Source of the DNA: a virus
IMG/VR virus record: IMGVR_UViG_3300030328_003358
Location: 4,153-49,766 of that record
Strand: one strand, 5' to 3'
Length of the DNA stretch: 45,614 bases
The notes beneath the pieces are model-generated. The model was not told the origin of the DNA. It was given only the letters and a program-made list of their open reading frames with translations, and made no database searches. The position numbers and the translations under genes are program-made. The number at the start of each line of letters is the position of its first letter. Position 1 is the stretch's first letter. Shown here in pieces: positions 18,047 through 26,851 of this stretch.

Positions 18047-20086
18047 CTATAAGTTTTTATACCATTTTGAATGCTTCCTTGCATGTCTCCATTTTTGATA
18101 CATGTCCTCTAATTGAACTTGCATTTCGCCCATTTGGTCATCTAGACCACTTACATACTTATCATAAGCATTTTCCATATTAAAGTTTGCAGATTCTCTG
18201 CTTTGTTCAAATCCTTCATTCAATCTTTTTAAAGAGTCTTCTTTTATATTACCTACATTGCCTGTATATAAACCTTTAGTAGCAGACCAAGCCTTACCTA
18301 TTTGTTGCTGTAAGTCTTGAGTAGTTTTTCCATATTCAGAAGTCATATTCTTCATTTTTAAATCATAATCTTTTTGTAGCATTTTTAAATCTCTTTGAGC
18401 CTCTTCACCTGCTTTTTCAGCCATTTCACCTCTATGTCCACCCATTTGAGTCTTTAACATTCTTGCTTCTTTTTTATATTGTTTTGCTGCACTAAATGAA
18501 CCAGCAATCCAATCTACAGCAGCTAAAGCTGCTGAAGCCCATCCTATACCAGGTATAGCCATACTAGACAAAGCTCCTGTACCACCAGCAGCTGAGGCCG
18601 CCTTACCCATGGTATACAAACTGCCAGTTATATCAGCAGCAGCACTAGAATATTTAGGCATTCCTGTTCTAGATTCATATTCAGGATAGCTTTTACCTTG
18701 TTTTCTTAAATTGTATTTTGAATTCTGAATCATCCATTCCTCAACCTTACCTCTGTCCATATATGGAGCATTTAGTAGGTGTTTTTCAACGCTATTAACT
18801 AATGATTTTTTACCACCTACCATTTCAACCCATTCGTCAGAATCACTAGCATTAACATATTTTTTCCCTTGAAACATAGCTTCTTTAGATGTCTTAAATA
18901 AAGGGTCTTTAAATCCTTTTAATCTATCTATATAAGTATTAGACCTATTATCTTCCATATTCCTAACTTGATTAGGCGATAATCCTTCAATAAATCTATC
19001 AAATTCATCATCAGTCATAGAGCCTTTATTTACTTTAGATTTATAAAGCTCTTTATCATATTTAGAAGTTGCTCCTCTTAAAGGACTATCACTAAAAATA
19101 TTCTTTGCTCCAAAGTCATCATACCATTTTCTAGATTTTATTTGAGATTCTTGATATTCCCTAGACCTTTTATCTTCCATGCTGTCTTCTAAGTCAGAAG
19201 GATCTACATCTATTTCTTCATCAAAATATTCATCTTCAGATTCTATAGGTACTATTGGTCTATCTGGAGGTTCAGTTGCAAGAGTAGAACCAGCTCCTTT
19301 TAATCTTTTATCTGTAAATACATTTTTAGGAGCATATTGTTCATAAGATGCTAAGTGACTAAGTTCACTTTCTTCTATATTTATATCTTCGTCAAAATAC
19401 TCATCTTCTGAATCTATAGGTATTGGAATACGAGGACCTCCACCTGCAGGTCTTGCTGGTATATAGCCTTTAAAATTTTCTAAATTTAAGTTAGAGCCAC
19501 CTTCACCCCATCCTTTAAGAAAAGCTTCTCCACTTTCATCCATTATTACTTGATTCCAATCTGCTTCTAAACCATCTTTTCTCATTTTATCAGGATTATA
19601 ACCACCTTGATCCCAAAATTTATCATATGCATCAAATTTTTCCTTTTTACTTAAATTTTGACCTTTTGTAATGTCAATGTTCCTTAATCTTTTATATTCT
19701 TCAGGGTCAAGTTGCCATTTATTCTTTTCTGAAAACCCAGTAATTTCTTCACCTTGTCTATTATATATAAAATCATCCATATCAATTAAAGCTGAATTTT
19801 TATTATAAGTAGTTGCATCAATTAAACTTACTCTTCCTATTTGCATTCCATCATCATTAGAGAATGTTTTAAAATAAGATGAACTGTCTTTATCAAATTG
19901 AAATCCTTTTTGTTTCATAAATTCAGAGGTTTCATCAAAAGTTTTTTTATTAGCTGAAACTTCCATACCTAAACCTACAGCAGAAGCAAGAATTTTTGAT
20001 CTTTTTGCATCTGATATAGCAGTATCTTTTCTCTCTCTATCAAACTGCTGTAAACTACTCATTGCGCTTTTATAAAATTTTGACAT
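18047..20086 (-). CDS. 679-aa virion protein with internal duplication
   Basis: Residues 226-257 and 283-331 repeat the same elements: SEDEYFDED/SEDEYFDEE followed by PKNVFTDKRLKGAGS/AKNIFSDSPLRGATS. A hydrophobic Gly/Ala segment (SMAIPGIGWASAALAAVDWI) lies near residues 510-530, and the C-terminal 130 residues are a long charged coiled coil (KKEARMLKTQ onward). The layout of an acidic head, a membrane-active segment and a coiled-coil tail is common in short-tailed phage ejection proteins. AAGGAG precedes the ATG. The role is inferred from context. Confidence 0.7.
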   Translation of the reverse strand: MSKFYKSAMSSLQQFDRERKDTAISDAKRSKILASAVGLGMEVSANKKTFDETSEFMKQKGFQFDKDSSSYFKTFSNDDGMQIGRVSLIDATTYNKNSALIDMDDFIYNRQGEEITGFSEKNKWQLDPEEYKRLRNIDITKGQNLSKKEKFDAYDKFWDQGGYNPDKMRKDGLEADWNQVIMDESGEAFLKGWGEGGSNLNLENFKGYIPARPAGGGPRIPIPIDSEDEYFDEDINIEESELSHLASYEQYAPKNVFTDKRLKGAGSTLATEPPDRPIVPIESEDEYFDEEIDVDPSDLEDSMEDKRSREYQESQIKSRKWYDDFGAKNIFSDSPLRGATSKYDKELYKSKVNKGSMTDDEFDRFIEGLSPNQVRNMEDNRSNTYIDRLKGFKDPLFKTSKEAMFQGKKYVNASDSDEWVEMVGGKKSLVNSVEKHLLNAPYMDRGKVEEWMIQNSKYNLRKQGKSYPEYESRTGMPKYSSAAADITGSLYTMGKAASAAGGTGALSSMAIPGIGWASAALAAVDWIAGSFSAAKQYKKEARMLKTQMGGHRGEMAEKAGEEAQRDLKMLQKDYDLKMKNMTSEYGKTTQDLQQQIGKAWSATKGLYTGNVGNIKEDSLKRLNEGFEQSRESANFNMENAYDKYVSGLDDQMGEMQVQLEDMYQKWRHARKHSKWYKNL

Positions 20087-20088
20087 AA

Positions 20089-20280
20089 CTACTCCTTACT
20101 AGTCTTTACTTGTACGTACAATTTTTGATTATTGACTTTAATTTCTTGATAATATTTTCCTTTCTTTCTAACAACTTTAGTTTGATTAGGGACATTTTGA
20201 CCAGTTTCAACATTATTAGATCTATTCTTTGCTGCAATAGCATGTTTTTGTAATGCCATTCTTTCTTCTTTTGTCCTCAT
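20089..20280 (-). CDS. small basic protein
   Basis: A 63-aa lysine-rich protein. Its start overlaps the stop of the 1345-aa tail gene (TAAATG), so translation is probably coupled. The second half (VVRKKGKYYQEIKVNNQKLYVQVK) looks like a small beta hairpin. No family was recognised; it may be a minor virion or assembly factor because it sits inside the structural operon. Confidence 0.65.
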   Translation of the reverse strand: MRTKEERMALQKHAIAAKNRSNNVETGQNVPNQTKVVRKKGKYYQEIKVNNQKLYVQVKTSKE

Positions 20281-23200
20281 TTAATCAACCTTCCTCTAAA
20301 AACTATACTTATATCTCCTATTGACATATTTGTTGGAGAAACAGCCCCTGTTGCTCCATCAGTGCTTGCAGATATTATCTTTATTTGCAACCATTTACCT
20401 TTAGCTCTTGATAACTTGCATTCAACAGTATCACTAACTGAAGTGCCTTGAGCAATCCATATACCGTTATCAGAAGCAGATGCATGTTCAGTCCAAGCAG
20501 TTTCTACTTCATCAGTTCTCCAGTAGAGCCTTAAATTCTTTGCATTTTGCACAGATACTTTTACATTGTAAAACTTTTTATTCTGAGCAATATTACCTAT
20601 TGATATTCTTCCTGTTTCAAGTTGAACTTTATTTACATTATGAGTTCCAGAAACAACATCAGTTCCTATATAATATATTTTACCGCTTTTTTCGTAGAAG
20701 GATAATCCATCTTTACCGTTATCTACATTTGTATCTGGTATCAAATTTGTATAGCTACTTAAATAACTATGACCAGCCCATGATTGAGTTTGCAAGCTAT
20801 AAAAGAACAAAGTTGTAGCAGTAAACCATGTGTATAATATACCTCTATTTGCATCATATCCAATAGCACAATTATCACCATCAAGAGCAACATCTCCCAT
20901 TCTACCTAATCTTAAATCTTGAACTTGTTGTCCATCAAAGAAAAACACTCCACTAGTATTTATAAATGCTATACCTTCACCTACTTTGCAAACTTGTCTA
21001 GGATTACCTATACCCATATGATCCATAGAAGCTTCTAAGAATTCTATATCTTGAGCTACATTGATAATTACTAATTTAGTTTGAGAGAATATAAATAATC
21101 TATCTGCTGAAGATACCATATGAACTATAGCATCTCCTCCAAGCTCTAAATCTATAAATAAATTATCAGGGAATCCTGCTTTTTTACCTATTGCACTTTT
21201 TAATATTAAAGATGTATCATAAACATCAGATGTTTCTAAATCACTATCAAATCCTAATAGCTTTATATTAGTTGAACCTGAGCTAGGAGTTTCATCAACT
21301 AATCCAGCAGCACTACCATCAACTTTAGTTAAAGTTAATTGGTTATTTTTATATTTTCCATATGTACCTGTACCATTTTCAAAGCTTCTTGTCAATGAAG
21401 TAGAAGCATTAGCGTTAGCGGCTGTAACTGTACCAGCACTACTTTGAAGACTCCAAGGCCCAGCTCCAAAATTACCTTGTGTTGTGTTAATAGTAAATAT
21501 CATCCCAGCTTTATTAGTTGTACCTGTATTTTTATATGTACCAGGGTCATCCATAGTAAAATGAACATATGCGTCACTACTGGTACCTGATGTTGTTGCA
21601 GTTATCCCTAATGCTGAAAAATTATTAAATGTATCTGCTATAGCTGTAGCAATATGTAAATCAGTAGTCGCAGGTGAAACACCGTTTGGATTTATACTTG
21701 AATTAATTCTATTGCTAGCATCCCTGGTAATATTTGAAGCTGAATTAGGAGCATTGCTATTTGAATAGAATATAAAAGTATCTTCATTTCCTTCCATATC
21801 ACTTGCATAAATTTGAAAAACACCTACACCTGAACCAGAGACTGCCCCAGTATCTGGAACTTGACACTTTAAGGTCATTTCATTTGCACCGCCTGCTAAT
21901 GTTCCATTCATACCATGATCACCAATAGCAGTTATTTTAAATATGCCATTATTAGCACCATTAGTCCATCCATCCATACTAATGTATTGATTAACTGCAA
22001 AGCCATGAGTTGTTAGATCACTATATTCAATAGCCCTACTAGTATTATTTAAAGTTCTTTCCTCGTTAGTTGAAGCACCACCTGCCCAAGGTATTGTTTT
22101 ATCTTCTAATAAAAAGTCTTTAGTAGGATGATTTATATAATGAAGTTTAACTAAATTACCTGATGCAGTTGCTTCTATAGTATATCTACCTGTATTATAA
22201 GCTGCGGTATTATCATTTTTAACTATAGATAACTCTGCAACACCTTTTGCAACATTACCTATATAAACTTGTCTACCTACTACAGATGCTGTTTCCCATA
22301 TAGCATTTACTGTCTCTACTCCTTCAGGATAACCTGATTCTAATGTATAAGTTGAATTAACTGGTGGGTCATCATAAGTAAATGTTCTTTGATTATTCGA
22401 ATCCCAAGCTGTAAATTCATCATCTCCTGCTTTCTTAACTCCCTTAGTTCCATCCCATTCACAGAACAAGAATTTATCTCCAAGTGAACTACCACTAGAA
22501 TCTATTTCTTCATAATAAATCTTACCTTTTGATAATTCAGCTCCAGTACATTTATTTACTGTTAATTTAACGGGGTAATCAGAACCAGAAAACTGACTAT
22601 TAGGTCCATAGAAATTACTATATCTATAAGGTAATGACTCTAATCCTTTTGAATTAATAGATGTTTGATGAAATTGAAATATTTTCTCTGACCATCCAAA
22701 TGCTTGAGAACCAGTAAAAGAAAGCTCCCTTAAGTTCATATACTCTTGACCTGCATTACTGCTAGACCCAGTGCTCATTCTAACTCCAATAGAGCATATT
22801 CCTATATTTCCATAAGAAAAGTTAGAACCTGTATATAAAGCTGTTTCTTCTGGTAAAGTTATCCTATGCCATAAATTAATTCCACCTAAATCTTCTATCA
22901 TTGTGCTTGTTATTTTCCAAACCTTAACATTCGCATCAGCACCACCATTATAATCATACTTTTGCTTTATATGAGAAGGGTAATTATGTAGTATGATATA
23001 TACGCCTTCTACATTTGTTAATGTTATCATTTTTATTTCAACATTAATGCTTTTTCCTGCTAAAGAAGGTATAGTAGACCCATAAGCGCCATCTTCGTAA
23101 TTACCGTGTGTCATCTCAAAATTACCTATTCTGAAATTTAAAAATGGACTTTCATCTCCACCTGCAGGTGTGCCAGCATCAGTAAGAGCAGTACCAGCAA

Positions 23201-24314
23201 CATTAGTATCTCCATTTCTTGTAAATACAAAATAATCCATTTCACTAACATCTGTTGCAGACATTTCAGTTTGTGCAAGTGTACTTGTAGAAGTGTTAAC
23301 GTGTTCACCTATCCTAACTAATCTTTGAGTTCCAGCATCATTTTTAGCAACAGCAAATAAAGAAGTTTGATAACAACCGCTAGTAGTTCCGCCGTGTATA
23401 TTATCAATTGATATAGCATGCTCTGTATTAGTAAAATCATACCAATGCCCTTGATTCCATCCATAACTCCCATCAGCATTAGCATCAACGCTTCCTTTAA
23501 GATACCTATCTCCACCTAAATTAGAAGAAGAATCCCCTAGCTTTCCACTAGAATCAAATAAAATAGCTTCTCCATCAACACCATTTAATACAGCTGCTTC
23601 TCTTCCTCTAAATAAAACAATATCTCCACTAGAATCATTTGAAATTCCTATATCGACACCATTTTTTAATACTGCAGCAGTAGTAGGATTTAATTGACCA
23701 TCAGTTGGTTTTAATACTTGGTATTCTCCTCTACCACTCCAAGATACATCTTCTGCTACAGAATAAGTTCCTTTTTTCTGATAAATTTTTGAATTGTGAT
23801 ATAATAGATCATTTGCAGTTACATCATTTGCATCAGAATCTGTAGTAACACCTATAGCTGTGCCATTTAATGTTTGCACAGTGTAAGTTATTTCAGAACT
23901 CCCTGCTCCTGGATCTACAAATATTATAGTATCATTAACAAGATATCCACTACCTCCTTCTACTATAGTCGTAGAAGTAACATCACCACTGCCATTAACT
24001 ACACAAGTTATTTTCAAACCAGTTCCAGTTGTTACTTGAGAAGCTCCTGATTGACTGGCTTTTTGAGTAAAAGCATTTGTATAAGTTCCTTCTGTCCAAC
24101 TGCCTGCCAAGGCATGATTATCAAAATCATATACTCCTGTTAAAGATTGTATTAAAGGTTTTCTTGCAATTAACTTTCCTCTTCTGTCACTAAAAATATA
24201 GTCAGATACTGTAAGTTCATCTTTTCCTTCTCCAGAAGAAATAATATCAGAATCATCAGCTTCTTTATTTAATCCTCCTCCAAATCCATTCAATATTAAA
24301 GAATTCTTAGGCAT
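20277..24314 (-). CDS. large tail protein with C-terminal beta-propeller-like region (tail nozzle/stabiliser candidate)
   Basis: The 1345-aa protein begins with NGFGGGLNKEADDSDI and SDYIFSDRRGKLIARKPL, the 'gene set-up' N-terminus typical of podovirus tail stabilisation or nozzle proteins. The middle is Ser/Thr/Gly-rich beta sequence. The C-terminal third (about 1050-1290) has repeated strands such as HMVSSADRLFIFSQTKLVII and GEGIAFINTSGVFFFDG, which look like propeller blades. It is followed by the ejection-protein genes, as expected for the distal tail tube. The start follows AAAGGAG. A structured 135-nt leader precedes it. Confidence 0.65.
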   Translation of the reverse strand: MPKNSLILNGFGGGLNKEADDSDIISSGEGKDELTVSDYIFSDRRGKLIARKPLIQSLTGVYDFDNHALAGSWTEGTYTNAFTQKASQSGASQVTTGTGLKITCVVNGSGDVTSTTIVEGGSGYLVNDTIIFVDPGAGSSEITYTVQTLNGTAIGVTTDSDANDVTANDLLYHNSKIYQKKGTYSVAEDVSWSGRGEYQVLKPTDGQLNPTTAAVLKNGVDIGISNDSSGDIVLFRGREAAVLNGVDGEAILFDSSGKLGDSSSNLGGDRYLKGSVDANADGSYGWNQGHWYDFTNTEHAISIDNIHGGTTSGCYQTSLFAVAKNDAGTQRLVRIGEHVNTSTSTLAQTEMSATDVSEMDYFVFTRNGDTNVAGTALTDAGTPAGGDESPFLNFRIGNFEMTHGNYEDGAYGSTIPSLAGKSINVEIKMITLTNVEGVYIILHNYPSHIKQKYDYNGGADANVKVWKITSTMIEDLGGINLWHRITLPEETALYTGSNFSYGNIGICSIGVRMSTGSSSNAGQEYMNLRELSFTGSQAFGWSEKIFQFHQTSINSKGLESLPYRYSNFYGPNSQFSGSDYPVKLTVNKCTGAELSKGKIYYEEIDSSGSSLGDKFLFCEWDGTKGVKKAGDDEFTAWDSNNQRTFTYDDPPVNSTYTLESGYPEGVETVNAIWETASVVGRQVYIGNVAKGVAELSIVKNDNTAAYNTGRYTIEATASGNLVKLHYINHPTKDFLLEDKTIPWAGGASTNEERTLNNTSRAIEYSDLTTHGFAVNQYISMDGWTNGANNGIFKITAIGDHGMNGTLAGGANEMTLKCQVPDTGAVSGSGVGVFQIYASDMEGNEDTFIFYSNSNAPNSASNITRDASNRINSSINPNGVSPATTDLHIATAIADTFNNFSALGITATTSGTSSDAYVHFTMDDPGTYKNTGTTNKAGMIFTINTTQGNFGAGPWSLQSSAGTVTAANANASTSLTRSFENGTGTYGKYKNNQLTLTKVDGSAAGLVDETPSSGSTNIKLLGFDSDLETSDVYDTSLILKSAIGKKAGFPDNLFIDLELGGDAIVHMVSSADRLFIFSQTKLVIINVAQDIEFLEASMDHMGIGNPRQVCKVGEGIAFINTSGVFFFDGQQVQDLRLGRMGDVALDGDNCAIGYDANRGILYTWFTATTLFFYSLQTQSWAGHSYLSSYTNLIPDTNVDNGKDGLSFYEKSGKIYYIGTDVVSGTHNVNKVQLETGRISIGNIAQNKKFYNVKVSVQNAKNLRLYWRTDEVETAWTEHASASDNGIWIAQGTSVSDTVECKLSRAKGKWLQIKIISASTDGATGAVSPTNMSIGDISIVFRGRLIK

Positions 24315-24328
24315 TTTGCTCCTTTGAT

Positions 24329-24418
24329 TTATTGGGAGAAGTATACTTTAGAGATGCTGTATCACTAGTTGCGAAGTAACTATTCAAAGAAGAGTAAGTA
24401 GAAGACTCCTCCCAATAA
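24329..24418 (-). promoter_or_regulatory. stem-closed leader element upstream of the 1345-aa tail gene
   Basis: TTATTGGGAG (24329-24338) and CTCCCAATAA (24409-24418) are a perfect 10-bp inverted repeat. Inside lie a 5-bp hairpin (TAGTT/AACTA) and GAGT/ACTC. The element fills the intergenic gap and ends a few bases before the AAAGGAG of the tail gene on the minus strand. It may control translation or mRNA processing at the boundary between the lysis cassette and the tail/ejection block. Confidence 0.5.
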
Positions 24419-24423
24419 TTATC

Positions 24424-24442
24424 AGGGATTAATATAGTCCCT
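24424..24442 (-). other. short hairpin after the mini-gene cassette
   Basis: AGGGA (24424-24428) pairs with TCCCT (24438-24442). It lies 8 bases after the stop of the 52-aa gene on the minus strand. No U-tract follows, so it is more likely a processing or 3'-end-protecting hairpin than a strong terminator. Confidence 0.35.
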
Positions 24443-24449
24443 ATTATTA

Positions 24450-24608
24450 TCACTTTTTAGATTTAGGTGTTAAAAGTTCAAATACTGGTTTAATGATACT
24501 ATCAAATAAGATATCATCTTTCTTAGAAGGGCTTAGTTTAACAAGCTTCTCTAAAATCATAAAGCCTAATAAACAATATTCCCAATTAGCTAATAACCAT
24601 TCATTCAT
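24450..24608 (-). CDS. small membrane-associated protein (52 aa)
   Basis: ATG at 24608 follows GGAGAAATAGG; TGA is at 24450-24452. The N-terminal half (ANWEYCLLGFMILEKLVKL) is an amphipathic or membrane helix and the tail is lysine-rich. It closes a series of five small genes with membrane segments that probably includes the holin or spanin functions. Its exact role is unknown. Confidence 0.6.
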   Translation of the reverse strand: MNEWLLANWEYCLLGFMILEKLVKLSPSKKDDILFDSIIKPVFELLTPKSKK

Positions 24609-24611
24609 AAC

Positions 24612-24836
24612 CTATTTCTCCTTTTTTTGTTTTTTCTTACTTCTCTTCTTCGGCTTTACTAGTTGCTTAGCTGTACAACCACAACTTAAACATACCCAGT
24701 CAGCTTTCGGATGAGAATCTTTTTCTAAAATTTTTAATCTTTTATCAAAACTCTTTGCTATCCTTTTATCATCTGCTTTTTCAATCATTTTTAAAATCTG
24801 GTTAAATAACCACTTTACTATAGCTGCTTGTATCAT
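24612..24836 (-). CDS. small protein with CxxCxC cluster and poly-basic tail
   Basis: The ATG at 24836 gives 74 residues; a TTG 12 bases further upstream (24848) is the alternative start. The N-terminus is hydrophobic (IQAAIVKWLFNQILKMI). Then comes WVCLSCGCTAKQL, a zinc-binding or disulfide cluster, and a tail of almost only Lys/Arg. Genes of this kind, a membrane helix followed by a Cys cluster and basic tail, occur next to lysis genes in several phages. Function not established. Confidence 0.6.
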   Translation of the reverse strand: MIQAAIVKWLFNQILKMIEKADDKRIAKSFDKRLKILEKDSHPKADWVCLSCGCTAKQLVKPKKRSKKKQKKEK

Positions 24837-24838
24837 AC

Positions 24839-24955
24839 TTAATCCCAATCCTCTTCATCCATATATATATCAAATATTTCCCATCTTCCAAGCCACCATA
24901 AACCTCCAAAAAAGACAATTATAAAGCCTAATATGAAGTACCCTAGTGCAGCCAT
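24839..24955 (-). CDS. tiny single-pass membrane protein (38 aa)
   Basis: ATG at 24955, TAA at 24839-24841. Residues about 2-22 (AALGYFILGFIIVFFGGLWW) form one clear transmembrane helix, followed by a short acidic tail (MDEEDWD). The start overlaps the stop of the previous gene (TGATG). Its size and topology fit a small holin, antiholin or lysis accessory protein. Inferred from context. Confidence 0.6.
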   Translation of the reverse strand: MAALGYFILGFIIVFFGGLWWLGRWEIFDIYMDEEDWD

Positions 24956-25131
24956 CACTTTCCACTTATCTTTCCAAAAAAGGTCATTATACCTAATATT
25001 ATAGCAATACTTAAAGATACAAAGGTTAAGATTGGGTTAAATAAATTAGCATAGCTTATAATTGTAGACAAGCAAGTCCAACTAATCCCTATTTCTGGGT
25101 AATTTGCTAATATTCTTAACGTATCTTTCAT
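24955..25131 (-). CDS. small two-helix membrane protein (58 aa), holin-like
   Basis: ATG at 25131 overlaps the TGA of the 102-aa gene (TGATG), and its own TGA overlaps the next start in the same way. Two hydrophobic stretches are visible: ISWTCLSTIISYANLF and ILTFVSLSIAIILGIMTFF. A two-helix membrane protein in a chain of coupled mini-genes is a reasonable holin candidate. Confidence 0.6.
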   Translation of the reverse strand: MKDTLRILANYPEIGISWTCLSTIISYANLFNPILTFVSLSIAIILGIMTFFGKISGK

Positions 25132-25439
25132 CAATATCTTCTATTCTCGTTTCTTTCTTGCATTCTTAAAAACTTATCTTTTAATCCATTACCACTTAGG
25201 GCTGCAATAACTTCTACTAATGTTTTAAAGCTATTCTCTATACCTTTTTGCTCAAGTTGCATCTTTTTTTGTTGATCAATTAACTTTACTAAAATAGATT
25301 CTACTCTGCCAAAAGATTCCCTTAATTCCTTTTGGAGTTCATTCTGTATGAAATTGTTTTGCTTTTGAATAAAAATCCAAAAAGCTACTGCTCCCACTAA
25401 AGGGACTCCATATTGCTCTAAAATTTTGAACCAATCCAT
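25131..25439 (-). CDS. membrane-anchored coiled-coil protein (holin/BhlA-like candidate)
   Basis: The 102-aa protein has one N-terminal membrane helix (YGVPLVGAVAFWIFIQ, residues 10-25) and a long charged coiled coil (about 26-85). This topology resembles BhlA/UviB-type holin-like proteins. It heads the chain of overlapping membrane mini-genes. The endolysin is not adjacent; it lies about 11 kb upstream in the same operon. The lysis role is inferred. Confidence 0.55.
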   Translation of the reverse strand: MDWFKILEQYGVPLVGAVAFWIFIQKQNNFIQNELQKELRESFGRVESILVKLIDQQKKMQLEQKGIENSFKTLVEVIAALSGNGLKDKFLRMQERNENRRY

Positions 25440-25441
25440 AA

Positions 25442-26221
25442 TTAACCCTCAATTAATTCTCCCCAAAGAGAAGTCTTTCCTTTTATTATTTCAACAACCT
25501 GCACATTGAAATTACCATTTTTAAAAAAATCTATTATTGCAAATCCATGATTCCAATTAGTCAAACTACCTCTTAGCCAATCTTCATCTGCTTCTATATC
25601 TTTCAAGCATCCTAAACTCCAAGCGCTTATCGTTCCACCTCTGTGAGTTTTAGTATGTCTTTGTAAATCGTGAGTATGTCCATACATAATGCTCTCACCA
25701 TATACATCTAGATGCTTAAAAGAATGATATTTAGAAGTAAACTTTCCATGAGTAAAATTAAGTTTCCCTATTTTTAAACCTTTTTGTTTATTATAAGGAT
25801 GATAATCATATCCTCTTTCTTCTAATTTTAAAGCATTATAGGTCATGTATTGACTTAAATAAGGATATCTTGTTACAAACTTATCTAACCATACTTCATG
25901 ATTGCCTTGTACAAAATGCCTTTCATTACATCCTACTTTATTCAAAGATCTATCAATTTGATTCATACCTTTGTTGACAGCTTTTACATCTTTATCTAAC
26001 AATGGTATTAAATCTTCCATTGGTTTAGCAGACCTACCTTTCCAGTAATGTGTGCTAAAGTGTTCCCATTCTCCTGTATCACCTAAATCTATATAAGTAT
26101 CAGGTTTTACAAGTTCAATCGCTTTACAAACTACATTGATCGCCTTTTGATCATGTATTGGGAAGTGTTTGTCTGGAGTAACTATCGCTCTCCTTACTAC
26201 CCCTTTACTCTGCTTTGGCAT
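25442..26221 (-). CDS. calcineurin-like metallophosphoesterase
   Basis: The 259-aa protein shows the metallophosphoesterase motifs in order: DKH (D17, H19), LGDTGEW (D48), GNHEVW (N107, H108), THGK (H158) and GHTHD (H182, H184), enough to bind two metal ions. The fold cleaves phosphomonoesters or diesters in proteins, nucleotides or nucleic acids; the substrate cannot be read from the sequence. It is surrounded by adsorption genes upstream and membrane mini-genes downstream, an unusual place for a nucleic-acid enzyme and possibly a sign of a late host-modifying role. GGAGG precedes the ATG. Confidence 0.85.
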   Translation of the reverse strand: MPKQSKGVVRRAIVTPDKHFPIHDQKAINVVCKAIELVKPDTYIDLGDTGEWEHFSTHYWKGRSAKPMEDLIPLLDKDVKAVNKGMNQIDRSLNKVGCNERHFVQGNHEVWLDKFVTRYPYLSQYMTYNALKLEERGYDYHPYNKQKGLKIGKLNFTHGKFTSKYHSFKHLDVYGESIMYGHTHDLQRHTKTHRGGTISAWSLGCLKDIEADEDWLRGSLTNWNHGFAIIDFFKNGNFNVQVVEIIKGKTSLWGELIEG

Positions 26222-26246
26222 GTAGCCTCCGTTTTATTTTAAAAAA

Positions 26247-26843
26247 CTAACTCTCTAAATCAAATGACCATACACTAGTAATATACCACTCTCCACTTGA
26301 ACCATTAGGGTCGGCATTAGCCTTAATTTTTACAGTTCCTAGATGATCCTTGGGAATAGTTGGAGTAGATGAAAAATCAGCAGTTGAATAAACTCTCTGT
26401 TCATTGTCCGATGTAGATAACCAACTTTTATTAGCAGCTGCAATATCAACTACGTTTCCACCACTAACAGCTGTATCATCTGCTATTTTACCAAGCGTAA
26501 CAGTTAATGTAAAATTTTGATTAAGAGATCTTGGTCTTACCATAAGTTTTTGAAGAGTCATATCATGAGGTACTAAAAAATGAGTTCTATAATCTGCAGT
26601 ACTTCCTTCTACTTCATCTGTCCAACTCAAATAATGCGTGGTTGTTCCTATATCATCCGCAAAAGTATGTGAAAATATTTGTATTTGATTAGCTAGCTGA
26701 ACATTAAGTCTGTTATTAGTAGTATCAATAACTGCATTCAACCTTTCTTCTGCAGTGGCTGAATTAGCTTCTACAGTTCCACCTGCAGAGGTTCTAAATA
26801 CCTTGTTTAATACTTCATCTGTTGTTAAATCTTTTAATCCCAT
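26247..26843 (-). CDS. beta-rich minor virion protein
   Basis: The 198-aa protein starts with a short helix (LKDLTTDEVLNKVFRT), then is mainly beta and Thr/Asn-rich, ending WYITSVWSFDLES. It lies downstream of the lectin-like gene and an acidic 73-aa gene, so it is probably a tail fibre or adsorption component. No catalytic motif was seen. AAGGATAATT precedes the ATG. Confidence 0.55.
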   Translation of the reverse strand: MGLKDLTTDEVLNKVFRTSAGGTVEANSATAEERLNAVIDTTNNRLNVQLANQIQIFSHTFADDIGTTTHYLSWTDEVEGSTADYRTHFLVPHDMTLQKLMVRPRSLNQNFTLTVTLGKIADDTAVSGGNVVDIAAANKSWLSTSDNEQRVYSTADFSSTPTIPKDHLGTVKIKANADPNGSSGEWYITSVWSFDLES

Positions 26844-26851
26844 AATTATCC

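Noticed and set aside
20277-24314. Tailspike depolymerase
   Set aside because: No parallel beta-helix repeat or lyase/hydrolase motif is visible; the N-terminus and propeller-like C-terminus fit a nozzle or stabilisation protein better.
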